Origin: Anaerolineaceae bacterium
Lineage (GTDB): Bacteria; Chloroflexota; Anaerolineae; Aggregatilineales; Phototrophicaceae
Assembly: GCA_002699585.1 (NCBI GenBank)
Contig: PABP01000003.1
Location: 1-62,103, forward strand
DNA length: 62,103 bases
Direction of reading: 5' to 3'
Shown in pieces: positions 25,466-34,490 of the stretch. The translations under genes and the position numbers were made by a program. Within the stretch, counting starts at the first letter, position 1, and every line of letters starts with the position of its first letter. A model generated the notes under the pieces. The model did no database searches. It was not told where the DNA came from and was given only the letters and a program-made list of their open reading frames with translations.

Positions 25466-25500
25466 GGCTCCATTTTTGGGCAAAGAGCAAAAATGGAGCC
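25466..25500 (+). terminator. Strong hairpin terminator
   Basis: A perfect 12-bp stem, GGCTCCATTTTT (466-477) with AAAAATGGAGCC (489-500), starts 12 bases after the stop of the gene before. The arms supply T-runs in both directions. Confidence 0.8.
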
Positions 25501-25589
25501 TTCATCGATCTGTCATAGGGTAGGCGTCCATGTCAAAGCCATTACGCGGATTGTATACTGAGCTTATATAGCCGATTCAGGGGAACAAT

Positions 25590-26225
25590 ATGCGCCGATT
25601 TCTGACCGTTTTTGTCTTCTTGCTGATGGCGACCAGTGCTGCCTATGCTCAAGAGACGCAGGCTTCGCCTTATGACATCGCCCTGGCACGCATCGAGGAA
25701 GCGGCGCAGACAGACGCGACAACGTTGGATTTAAGCAATCTGGGCTTAACTGCGCTGCCGCCGGAAATCGGCCTGCTTACGAACTTGAGGGGGCTGTATA
25801 TCGGACATAATGCGCTGACCGCACTGCCGCCGGAAATCGGTAAACTGACGCAGCTCACCATACTCTACGCGATGGACAATGCACTGAGTAGCCTGCCCGC
25901 ACAAATCAGCAATCTGAAAAATCTATGCGCCTTGGAACTGGGCGACAATCAGCTTACGGACCTGCCCTATGAACTGCTGGTCGAGATGCAAGCGCAGTTC
26001 GACAGGCCCAACTGCTATCTGTTCGTGTTGCAAAATCCACTGTTCCCGCCCGGCATCGAGATGTCGTCATCGTCGGAGGCATGGCTCGATCAACTACGAG
26101 AACAAACCAAGCGCGACCAAGACTTACGTCAGGCCACGCTTATCCTCGTTCGTGTCATAGCCATGATTGGCGCACTTGTATTGGTCGCTCGACGTTTACG
26201 CGGCCCTAAGAAGAAACAACGTTAA
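25590..26225 (+). CDS. Secreted leucine-rich-repeat protein with C-terminal membrane anchor
   Basis: A 211-residue protein: signal peptide (LTVFVFLLMATSAAYA), about four LRR units (LDLSNLGLTALPPEIG, LYIGHNALTALPPEIG, LYAMDNALSSLPAQIS, LELGDNQLTDLPYELL; residues about 48-140), then a C-terminal TM helix (TLILVRVIAMIGALVLVARR) and a basic tail. LRR domains bind proteins or glycans; this one would face outward, held by its tail. The end overlaps the convergent MFS gene by 4 bases. Confidence 0.8.
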   Translation: MRRFLTVFVFLLMATSAAYAQETQASPYDIALARIEEAAQTDATTLDLSNLGLTALPPEIGLLTNLRGLYIGHNALTALPPEIGKLTQLTILYAMDNALSSLPAQISNLKNLCALELGDNQLTDLPYELLVEMQAQFDRPNCYLFVLQNPLFPPGIEMSSSSEAWLDQLREQTKRDQDLRQATLILVRVIAMIGALVLVARRLRGPKKKQR

Positions 26226-28294
26226 ACCCCGACCTCGCCATAGACCTCGGCGTCTTCTTCGCGGGCGAGCTGTTTACCCGCTTCGATGTCCACCCGCGTC
26301 AGCAGGTAAGCACCCAGCAGGAACAGCACCAGCAGGCTAAGGATGGCCGGACGGCTGCTATCGAAGAGCAGGGCAGCCCCGGCAAACAAGCCTGACCCGA
26401 CCACGGCTGCGCCCTTGCTCAGGATGCTGAACAGGCCAAAGAATTCGCCGGATTTGGAAGACGGTGAGAGCGCCGCGTACAGGCTGCGACTAAGCGCCTG
26501 ACTGCCGCCCTGGACTGTCGCCACCATCCAGGCCAGGAACCAGAATTCAATCGTGCTGTTGAGCACAAAGCCCCACACCGCGATGATGCAGTACATGGCG
26601 ATAGCGATCAAGATCGCACGGCGGGTGGTCATATGCTCGGCCATACCTTTGAACAGGCGACCAAACACCACGGCGAAGATCACGCCAATGACCTGCACCA
26701 CCGCCAGCAGGCCGATAATCACAGGCAGGCTGTTGACGCGCTGCGGCGGCTGCACTTCCAGGCTGGTGATGCCGATTAGCGAGCCAGTGCTGAGGGCATT
26801 CGGTGTGCCATTGACCAGCGTCAGCGCCGTGATACCCGCTTCCGGCAGATCAATATCGGTGGTTTCGTTGTAGCGCAGCACATCGTTATACATGTCGATC
26901 ACGACCGGAACGGCAACTTCTTCGCCATCGACCGTTTCCGTGACCGTTAGCGGTTGGCCATCAGCCCACACTTCGAGCACGCCATGATCCGGGCCAATAT
27001 CGTGCTTGAGCGTCACCTGCTGCCCATTGACCACGATCTCATAGGATGCCCCGGTGACGTCTGTACGCAGATAATCCACTGGCTCTGGAATACCCGTAAT
27101 CGCATTCAGCCAGCTATCCCCGGCCTGATCCTCGCCGCTGATTGTGACCTGTTCCCAATCTAATGCCGGGAGAAAGGCCTCATTGGCAAGCGCATAAACG
27201 CCTTGGCCGTAAGCCTCGGCAGTCGTGACATACGGTGCGGGCTGCTGCCCGGTGATGTCCTGCGGCAAAACCTGCGAGCCGACAATCGCCACCAACGGCA
27301 GCGCGACCATATTGAACACAATGTATGCCAGATTGTGATGCCGCCGCTTGTTTTCCGCTGAGGTGATGCCCCCGAAAATGAGCGTAAAGGGCACGCCCAC
27401 GAACTGCACTAGCAGCAGCGCCAGCACCAGTTCCAACGTGCCAAAGCCCAGTTCCGCGCCATAGATGACCGCCAGCCCAATAATGGTATTAATCGGGTCG
27501 TTGTATACCAAAAAGGCCACCAGATACTTGAATAGCTCACGGTATTGGCGCAGATCGCGGAAGGTCTGCACGATGCGTTTGCTGCTGACGCCAATGAGCG
27601 TCTGGCCCGGTTTGAGGCTTTCAGTCGCTGCTGGTGGTTCGGGAACCTGCCGTAGGATCGGGATAGAGAACACCGCCCACCAGATGGCCACGCTCAGGAA
27701 TGAGAGACGGATACCCGCAAATTCAAACAGCACGTCATCGGGAATGAACAGGAACATGGCGACGTTAATCGCCAGCAGGATACCACCGCCCAGGTAACCC
27801 AGGGCAAAGCCGCGCGCCGATACCGCATCCTGGTCTTTTTCTTCCGCGACATGCGGCAGCAAAGCATCATAAAACACATTGGCCCCACTGAAGCCAATAC
27901 GCCCCAGCACCAGGAAAATCGAGGCGATGAACCAGTCACCCGTGCCAACCAGCACCAACAGCGCCGAGCCGATGATACCGATCAGGATGAAGATCGCCAG
28001 GAACTTTTTCTTGCCGCGCATGACATCGGAAATCGTGCCCAGGATGGGCGAGAGGATCGCCACAATGAAGATGGAGAAGCTAAGGGTGATGCTCCAATAA
28101 GCCGTTGCGGTCGCTTCAGAAGGCAGGGTAGCCCCGGCGACGCTGCTGTAATACGCAGGTAAAAAGGCCGCAATGACCGTGGTTACGAAGGCGCTGTTAG
28201 CCCAGTCATACAATACCCAGGCCCGGACGCGCTTGCGGCGCGTAGCTTCATCCAAATGCTCTTTCCCGCGACCGGGAACGGCAGCACTCGCCAT
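26222..28294 (-). CDS. Atg22/UMF1-like MFS transporter with large extracytoplasmic insert
   Basis: A 690-residue membrane protein. It opens with RAWVLYDWANSAFVTTVIAA and has LGRIGFSGANVFYDALLPHV, the signature of the MFS subgroup related to yeast Atg22 and bacterial UMF1 proteins. Usual members have about 430-480 residues; here about 180 residues (341-520), beta-rich and without TM segments (SYEIVVNGQQVTLKHDIG, VLRYNETTDIDLPEAG), are inserted between TM helices at mid-protein. Transport substrate unknown; amino acid export is suggested by family precedent only. Confidence 0.85.
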   Translation of the reverse strand: MASAAVPGRGKEHLDEATRRKRVRAWVLYDWANSAFVTTVIAAFLPAYYSSVAGATLPSEATATAYWSITLSFSIFIVAILSPILGTISDVMRGKKKFLAIFILIGIIGSALLVLVGTGDWFIASIFLVLGRIGFSGANVFYDALLPHVAEEKDQDAVSARGFALGYLGGGILLAINVAMFLFIPDDVLFEFAGIRLSFLSVAIWWAVFSIPILRQVPEPPAATESLKPGQTLIGVSSKRIVQTFRDLRQYRELFKYLVAFLVYNDPINTIIGLAVIYGAELGFGTLELVLALLLVQFVGVPFTLIFGGITSAENKRRHHNLAYIVFNMVALPLVAIVGSQVLPQDITGQQPAPYVTTAEAYGQGVYALANEAFLPALDWEQVTISGEDQAGDSWLNAITGIPEPVDYLRTDVTGASYEIVVNGQQVTLKHDIGPDHGVLEVWADGQPLTVTETVDGEEVAVPVVIDMYNDVLRYNETTDIDLPEAGITALTLVNGTPNALSTGSLIGITSLEVQPPQRVNSLPVIIGLLAVVQVIGVIFAVVFGRLFKGMAEHMTTRRAILIAIAMYCIIAVWGFVLNSTIEFWFLAWMVATVQGGSQALSRSLYAALSPSSKSGEFFGLFSILSKGAAVVGSGLFAGAALLFDSSRPAILSLLVLFLLGAYLLTRVDIEAGKQLAREEDAEVYGEVGV

Positions 28295-28375
28295 GACGTT
28301 TTACTCCTGTGGAGATCTCCCATAAGAGCGTGATTGTAGCGTGTCTGGCCTGTTTTTACTTTCAATGTTTCTTAA

Positions 28376-28408
28376 CAAAAAAGCCAGGAGAGTATATCCT
28401 CCTGGCTT
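28376..28408 (-). terminator. Rho-independent terminator of the multidomain surface protein gene
   Basis: AGCCAGGAG (382-390) pairs with CTCCTGGCT (399-407); minus-strand T-run follows. It is 21 bases after the stop at 28429. Confidence 0.85.
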
Positions 28409-28428
28409 TTGCTTGGTTTACAACTCGC

Positions 28429-31400
28429 CTAGTCTGCAGAGCCACTTGTGGAGTACGATGTGATTAAAACAGGCTTCAATTTATAGGCTAAGGGCACAGC
28501 CGGCTCACCCTCTGTGGGGATCCTGAAAATGCTAGCCCCATCATTGAAGTAGATCATGCCATCTGTTTCGTCCGGCATCGGATCACGTGCGCCTTCGATA
28601 CCCGTATCAATCGGGTTGATGCCATCCAGCCCGTAGCGATACATCTGTAGCTGGCCGTTGTACTCACAATTGAAGTAAATCTTGAGGGACGTTGGCCCAA
28701 ACTGCGGCGCATAGCAGGCCGCACCTTGCATCTGCTGCGTGATCGGGTTCTCTTGCAGGCGATTGAGTTCCAACGCGTAGATATTACGCCCGGTCGGGTC
28801 ATTGCGGACGAATGCCAGGTAACGGCCATTCGGCGCAACAGCCGGATCAAACGCATTGTCTGCGACCAGCAACGGCACCTGGACATCACGGCCATTGCCG
28901 ATTTGCAGCGCATAGATCGACGGCGTGCCGTTGGCATCGGCCAGCGTCATAAACAGGGTGCTGCCATCGGCTGACCAGGAAGGAGCCGACATGACGGGCG
29001 TTAGGCTTGGTGGGAAGCTGATGATCGTGTCTATAGACAATGCCTCATCATTCCCATAGGTGGTTTCAATCCGGGTAAAGTTGAGCGAAACGTGTTCCCT
29101 CGGGGCAGTGTCTGTTTGCGAACTACCATCCGGGCCAGCAACCTGTATCCGGCGAACAGTCGACGGTAAACCAGCCGGGTCTATCCCCTGCGCAAAGAAG
29201 CCAAAAGTCTTGCCATCTGGCGAAAGCACAACGGGCGAATCGGGCATGGGTTGGCTCATTGGGTCGAGCGGTAACTGGACCAGGCCCAGTGACCCATTCT
29301 CAGGATTCGGGTTGGCCGATGATGGCAGCGCGAATATCCCGGCAAAGTTGCCGTTCTCATCAGCGCCAATCATGATCACGCGGGCACGGCCACTGGGCAA
29401 AATCGGATCATCAGGAACACAGCCGAAGCATGTACCCAAGTCTGTCGGCTGGCCCTCGCCGACGCCGGGGCCTTCTGTTGGCGGGACCGCAGTCGGTGGT
29501 ACGACTTCCGCCAGCGGCGTGGCTGTTGGCAAGAGCGCTGGTGTATTCGTCGGCAGGGCCTGCTCCGGCGGCGATTCTGTTGGCGTAAAGGTCGGCGTGG
29601 CGACGACACCATCGGCTGCTGTGGGGTTCGCGATCAAGCCCAGCTCAGTTGCCGTTGCTTCTGAGGTAGGGTTCGCGATGATCACCGGCGGGGTGTTGGT
29701 CGGTAGGGGCGTTGATGTCGGCAACACGCCGATTTGTGGCAAAGTCGCGGTTGGGTTGGCGACGAAAGCGCCCTGGGTTGGCGTCGGCAAAACGGTGAAT
29801 CCATCATTGCCTTGCCCCACTGGCGCACATAGCTCATTGGTGGGACGGTCCAGCGCGGCGATTTTGATATACCAGGGCGAACTGGCATCCACTTCGGTCT
29901 GATTGAAAATAGCCGCACCCAGGGTCATCGTATCACCTTGAATACACTCTGGCGGGGCAGGCACATTATTGGGGACGCTGCCATCCGCCGCGTATTCAAT
30001 GGCCGCGCCACAGGGATCAATGCTCTTCAGAATGCGATAGAGTGTTTCCATACCCAGGCTCGGATTATGAGTCGCCAGAATGCGGAAGTTACCCGTACAT
30101 TGGCCGTTACCATTGGCGACCTGCGGCAAAGCAGGCTGCAAATCTTGCGAGAGCGGGTAGTTTTCCAACAGTTGGAAGCCAGGGCACCCCTGGGCTGCTG
30201 CCGCACCGGCATCAAACGCGCCGCGCACCGCATCAGAGAAAGCCCGGTTGCTTACCTCGTCAACCTGGCCACCACAGCTATTCACCAGCATATTGAAGTA
30301 ATCTACATTGGCCTGGGTTGTGGTCCCCAGCAAGCCAATATCTTCATAAAAGCCACACGTCGACGAAAGACTAGAAAACTCGACGGGGTCAACGTTGACA
30401 GCAGCGATTTTTGCCAGCATATCGTCTGTATCCGGCACATCGCAGTAGGCCATACTCATCGGAATATTGTGCTCCGCGACCGGGCTGGAGGTACTCGTCA
30501 CACCGCCATGGGCCAGGTCAAACAGCAGCAGGCAATAATCCCCGATTTCACCCTGGGCGATGCTGGCCAGGTAATCACGCGTTTCTACGGGAACCCGACT
30601 GTAAATCGAGAAGAAGGTATCTGACCCCAGGGTACCGATCTCTTCGCCCAGGACGCTTGTGCAGCTAGGGAAGCTCACGTCTTGTACAGGTTGTGGATTG
30701 AAAAACAGGTCATCAATCTGGGATTGGGCCGCAGCACAGGGGTCCGCCTGGTTGATGATGCTCAGTGCCAGGAAAGTGGGCAGCGCATTCACCTGGGGGA
30801 TCAAGCCCTGGCAACCCTCCATACGGGCGGCGGCTTCTCGCGCCTGCTGAACGGCAGGCAGCAGTAGACCTACCTGTGTTGACCCATCATCAGGCGCGGT
30901 CAGTTGCGCTTGCGTTGGGACAAGCTCTGGCTGGGTTGGGACAAGCTCGACGCCATCGGTCTGGGGCAAAGTGCTGCAATTACCGCCCTGGCGCGTCACA
31001 AAGGCCGCTACCCAGCCCCCATTGATCTGTAACCAGGAGCTATCGGCATTGCGACCGATCACACTATAGATTTCAAAGGGATTGAGGGAGCCAACGATAG
31101 CTGTGTCAGTTGATGTACCCTGACGAACATTCACGGCATCCGGTCCCAGGGTCGCCAACACACAAGCCCCATCAGTCGGCAGTACGGGCAGCGGAATCGG
31201 CGTAGCGGTTGGGGCACACCCGTTGAGTTCACGCGGGCCAAATGCATTCGGGCAAGCATCGATATTATCCGTCAGGCCATCCCCATCACTATCAACGGGC
31301 GCTGGACAGCCGCCATTATCAACCGGGCCGACTTCCCTGGGGCAATTATCGCGCGCATCAGGGACGCCATCGCCGTCACTATCGACATCCGGGGAGCCTG

Positions 31401-31746
31401 TCACAGTAAACTGGGCGATATTCGAACGAGCCGGACCACCCGCTTCTCCACCACACCAGAACGAAACGAACGTACCGGGGGCAGACGTCGACGGCACAAC
31501 ATAGGTGAGCTGGCCAGCCATCGTACCCAGTAGCTGGGCCTGACTGCCACTCGGTTGTGCGTAGCAATTGTTGCTGCGATTGCCACCCAAATCATTTATC
31601 AGCACGGTGGTGCCCACCGGGCCGTTATTCGGCAGGATTTCGATTATTGGAGATGTACTTTGGGCAAGTACGGGAACAAAACAAAGGACCAGGATCAAAA
31701 CAATAATACCAACTCTAAGGTGATACCTACTTCGCCATAACGACAT
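28429..31746 (-). CDS. Large secreted multidomain protein (IPT-like, Tsp3, SH3b, TolB-like)
   Basis: A 1105-residue exported protein: signal/anchor (VGIIVLILVLCFVPVLA), a beta domain opening IIEILPNNGPVGTTVLINDL, two thrombospondin-3-like calcium loops (DSDGDGVPDARDNCP and DSDGDGLTDNIDACP, about residues 125-180), a bacterial SH3 domain (VNVRQGTSTDTAIVGSLNP..WLQINGGWVAAF, about 200-260), a Cys-rich helical central part, a long TP/NPT-rich linker (about 650-775) and a TolB-like beta-propeller (VVLSPDGKTFGFFA, APSWSADGSTLFMT, AVAPNGRYLAFVRN; about 785-1105). The start at 31746 follows AGGAGA; the frame runs open to 31806 without one. Probably a wall-associated binding protein. Confidence 0.85.
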   Translation of the reverse strand: MSLWRSRYHLRVGIIVLILVLCFVPVLAQSTSPIIEILPNNGPVGTTVLINDLGGNRSNNCYAQPSGSQAQLLGTMAGQLTYVVPSTSAPGTFVSFWCGGEAGGPARSNIAQFTVTGSPDVDSDGDGVPDARDNCPREVGPVDNGGCPAPVDSDGDGLTDNIDACPNAFGPRELNGCAPTATPIPLPVLPTDGACVLATLGPDAVNVRQGTSTDTAIVGSLNPFEIYSVIGRNADSSWLQINGGWVAAFVTRQGGNCSTLPQTDGVELVPTQPELVPTQAQLTAPDDGSTQVGLLLPAVQQAREAAARMEGCQGLIPQVNALPTFLALSIINQADPCAAAQSQIDDLFFNPQPVQDVSFPSCTSVLGEEIGTLGSDTFFSIYSRVPVETRDYLASIAQGEIGDYCLLLFDLAHGGVTSTSSPVAEHNIPMSMAYCDVPDTDDMLAKIAAVNVDPVEFSSLSSTCGFYEDIGLLGTTTQANVDYFNMLVNSCGGQVDEVSNRAFSDAVRGAFDAGAAAAQGCPGFQLLENYPLSQDLQPALPQVANGNGQCTGNFRILATHNPSLGMETLYRILKSIDPCGAAIEYAADGSVPNNVPAPPECIQGDTMTLGAAIFNQTEVDASSPWYIKIAALDRPTNELCAPVGQGNDGFTVLPTPTQGAFVANPTATLPQIGVLPTSTPLPTNTPPVIIANPTSEATATELGLIANPTAADGVVATPTFTPTESPPEQALPTNTPALLPTATPLAEVVPPTAVPPTEGPGVGEGQPTDLGTCFGCVPDDPILPSGRARVIMIGADENGNFAGIFALPSSANPNPENGSLGLVQLPLDPMSQPMPDSPVVLSPDGKTFGFFAQGIDPAGLPSTVRRIQVAGPDGSSQTDTAPREHVSLNFTRIETTYGNDEALSIDTIISFPPSLTPVMSAPSWSADGSTLFMTLADANGTPSIYALQIGNGRDVQVPLLVADNAFDPAVAPNGRYLAFVRNDPTGRNIYALELNRLQENPITQQMQGAACYAPQFGPTSLKIYFNCEYNGQLQMYRYGLDGINPIDTGIEGARDPMPDETDGMIYFNDGASIFRIPTEGEPAVPLAYKLKPVLITSYSTSGSAD

Positions 31747-31903
31747 TGGCTGTCTCCTATTTGTGCAACTCGGAAATCGTATTGCAAAATAAAGATTGAG
31801 AACCATTCCCCCATTAGCTCAATCATCGTAAGGGTTTCACTTAGCATCCGTCAATAAAAGTGGATCAAAAAGTGGTAAAAATCTAAACAAAAAATGAAGC
31901 ATT

Positions 31904-31939
31904 AAAACAAACAGCCTCTATTTCGCAATAGAAGCTGTT
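31904..31939 (-). terminator. Terminator of the fructan-locus distal gene
   Basis: AACAGC-TCTATT pairs with AATAGA-GCTGTT across a 4-base loop (910-939), and the minus strand continues TTTGTTTTAA. It is 46 bases past the secreted GH32 stop. Confidence 0.7.
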
Positions 31940-31984
31940 ACCAGGGTACTAATTGTTCAATTCAGTTCGGTGGCACTGCCCTAA

Positions 31985-33502
31985 TTACTGGCAAAAATCA
32001 TAGTCAGCTATTTCCGCGCCTTCCCAGATGCTAGGGACTGCATCGATCTCCATGTGGCGGACGGTGGCTGTGCCGCCATTGGCAAACAGCGTGATGCCCG
32101 TGTTCTGCGGATCGCTAAAAGTCTGGTTGCTGATGACGAGCATGCCATCATTGGCGAAAATCTCTACAGAAGATTCATCGACGAAGATGCGCAGTGTCAC
32201 CGTGTCACCTTCTATGGGCAGCGGCCCGCGTGTGACGCGCGTGAAGTCGCTGATATATTCGCCGGGTCCAGTCTGGTCGGTACGGCGCACCACCAGTTCG
32301 GATGTGGCTTGTTCGATAGCAATCGTGGTCGGTTCATTGGCGCCATCATGCACACGCAAGCCAACTTCGCTGGCGGTTCCCGGCTCAATCTCAAGGGTGA
32401 TGTCGAGCAAGCGGCCTTCGATACCCTCCAGGGGGTAGTCACCATCCAGCACAATATCATCCCAGACGCCAAGCGGCGTATTCTGGGCGCGGTCCGGTGC
32501 GATGGGCGTTTGCTGCAAGCGAATACCCTCGCTTGTATGGACCAAAGTTAGTTCGCGGACCAGGGTGTTGGCGCCACGCCAGGTCGATGTTGGCGTACGG
32601 TCGGCATACTTCCAGTTGCTCATCCAGCCGATGTAGAGGATGCGGCCATCAGGTGCATTGCTCCAGGTGGTCCCGGCGTAGTTATCCGAGCCATAATCCA
32701 TCCACAGGATTTGCTCAGAGTCTTCGACCGAGAAGCGCTCACCATCAAAATCACCGATGAAATACTGGATGCCATTGCCCCCGGCTGGCGAATAATCGCC
32801 GACGCTGACCAGCAGCACCCATTTGGTTTCACCATCAATGGTTAAGGGGAACAGGTCCGGCACCTCCCAGATGCTCATCTGGTGCCCACCGGAGAAGTTG
32901 CTGGCATAGTCCCACTTGGTCAGGTTAGTCGATGTGAAGAACAGCACTTCGCGCCCCGCAGAGATAACCATCGCCCAACGGCCTGTTGGCTCATGCCAGA
33001 ACACCTTCGGATCACGGAAATCGTGATGCACGGCAGGCAGTACCGGGTTGCCTTCGTACTTCGTCCAGGTGCGCCCGTTATCGTGGCTGTAGGCGACACC
33101 CTGCGTCTGGTTCTGGAAGGAGAAGATAGCAACCATCGCATTTTCGCCAAAGCCCGACGTATTATTGACATCGATAACTGCACTTCCCGACCAGATCGGA
33201 CCGTTGTCATCCGGGTAAAGGGCGATGGGCAGCGTTTCCCAGTGAATCAAATCCGGCGAGACAGCATGTCCCCAGTGCATGGGTCCCCAGGTCTCACTAA
33301 ATGGGTGGAACTGGTAAAACAAGTGATACTCACCATCGACATAGACCATGCCATTAGGATCGTTCATCCAGCGGCAGGGTGGACTATAGTGAAATTGGGG
33401 ACGAAAAGGTTCTTTGTACATATCATGGGCATCCTGGGCAACTAGGGCCAATACGCTGAAGAATAGGACAATAAAGAGAATACGCGATATGAGTCGAGAC
33501 AT
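31985..33502 (-). CDS. Secreted GH32 fructan hydrolase (levanase/inulinase type)
   Basis: A 505-residue exported GH32 enzyme: signal peptide (ILFIVLFFSVLALVA), five-blade propeller with nucleophile Asp48 in RWMNDPNG, transition-state stabiliser Asp164 in DFRDPKVFW, and acid/base Glu213 in WEVPDLF. A C-terminal beta-sandwich follows (FVDESSVEIFAND, about 370-495). It would hydrolyse fructan or sucrose outside the membrane, feeding the ABC importer encoded upstream. It is separated from the BNR gene by 118 bases with no obvious own promoter and belongs to the same strand cluster. Confidence 0.9.
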   Translation of the reverse strand: MSRLISRILFIVLFFSVLALVAQDAHDMYKEPFRPQFHYSPPCRWMNDPNGMVYVDGEYHLFYQFHPFSETWGPMHWGHAVSPDLIHWETLPIALYPDDNGPIWSGSAVIDVNNTSGFGENAMVAIFSFQNQTQGVAYSHDNGRTWTKYEGNPVLPAVHHDFRDPKVFWHEPTGRWAMVISAGREVLFFTSTNLTKWDYASNFSGGHQMSIWEVPDLFPLTIDGETKWVLLVSVGDYSPAGGNGIQYFIGDFDGERFSVEDSEQILWMDYGSDNYAGTTWSNAPDGRILYIGWMSNWKYADRTPTSTWRGANTLVRELTLVHTSEGIRLQQTPIAPDRAQNTPLGVWDDIVLDGDYPLEGIEGRLLDITLEIEPGTASEVGLRVHDGANEPTTIAIEQATSELVVRRTDQTGPGEYISDFTRVTRGPLPIEGDTVTLRIFVDESSVEIFANDGMLVISNQTFSDPQNTGITLFANGGTATVRHMEIDAVPSIWEGAEIADYDFCQ

Positions 33503-33620
33503 AATTCAGTCAATTCTACTAAATAAAAACAAAGCGATAGACAATCGGCCACCGACGCAGTGCCGACACGCTGAAAACCACTATTTTGCTGTTTAGCGAT
33601 CAGTGACAAGTGATGAACGA

Positions 33621-34490
33621 CTATAGATTGAACGCCATGAGATCACCTTCAGCAAAGCCCACAATCACACCACCCGGACGAGGTAACATCGCCAACGGCG
33701 TCTGCTGTAGGAATGCCTCTACCCGTGTTGCTTCTGTCAGGTCAGGACCCAAGCGCAGCAAGGCATCTTCGGCCAACACATAGACGGCATCCATCGCCAC
33801 AATCTGGTTGATAGCTTTACCCTGCCACTGGCCTAGATCAACCGCTTGCCAACTTTCGCCCAGGTCATCGGATTGTAGCAGGTCGCCATTCTCGCTACCC
33901 ACAAGCAGGGTGCCATCAAAGAAGGCCAACGCCAACCAGGGCGCTTGCCCTGTCGACAGTACCAGCCGCTGCCAGGAACGCCCGCCGTTGGCGCTGCGGT
34001 ACAGTCCCGTTTCCGTCGCAGCGAAGATCGTCTGGTCGCCGCTGAAATTGGGCGAAATCGCTACCGCATGCACGTCCAGGTCGATAAGGCCGTAATTCCA
34101 GGGCACCCAGGTAAGCCCACCATCGCCCGTGACGAACACGCCATCCTCGGCAGTACCCGCCACAGCCACACCAGCGGCGTCAAAGGTGGGTGAGAGCGCC
34201 AGGGCTGTCACCAGCGGCGCAGGCTTCGCCAACCCAATCAACGACCAGGATTGACCGTCATCTTCAGAGCGCATGATGGCGCCATGGGTTCCCGCGAATA
34301 CCGTATTCCCGCTTGTGGCAACAGCAGTTGCGACATAATTTGCCACATCCGCTACCGGGACAAGCTGCCAGCTCGCGCCATTATCATCGGAGCCATACAG
34401 ACCTGTCGCGCGAGCAGCATATAACCGCCCCGCCTCCGATGAAGCCAGCGCATAAACTACACCTACATCAATGCGTTCGTTAGCCATCAT
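33621..34490 (-). CDS. BNR/YCF48-like beta-propeller protein
   Basis: A 289-residue protein without signal peptide, made of about six propeller blades with BNR/Asp-box units: GLYGSDDNGASWQLV, AIMRSEDDGQSWSLI, GVFVTGDGGLTWVPW, GLYRSANGGRSWQRL, DLLQSDDLGESWQAV. Such propellers bind sugars or act as assembly factors. Its ATG overlaps the stop of the chaperonin-like gene (ATGA), so translation is coupled. Cytoplasmic by prediction. A link of propeller and chaperonin to sugar transport is inferred from gene order only. Confidence 0.8.
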   Translation of the reverse strand: MMANERIDVGVVYALASSEAGRLYAARATGLYGSDDNGASWQLVPVADVANYVATAVATSGNTVFAGTHGAIMRSEDDGQSWSLIGLAKPAPLVTALALSPTFDAAGVAVAGTAEDGVFVTGDGGLTWVPWNYGLIDLDVHAVAISPNFSGDQTIFAATETGLYRSANGGRSWQRLVLSTGQAPWLALAFFDGTLLVGSENGDLLQSDDLGESWQAVDLGQWQGKAINQIVAMDAVYVLAEDALLRLGPDLTEATRVEAFLQQTPLAMLPRPGGVIVGFAEGDLMAFNL

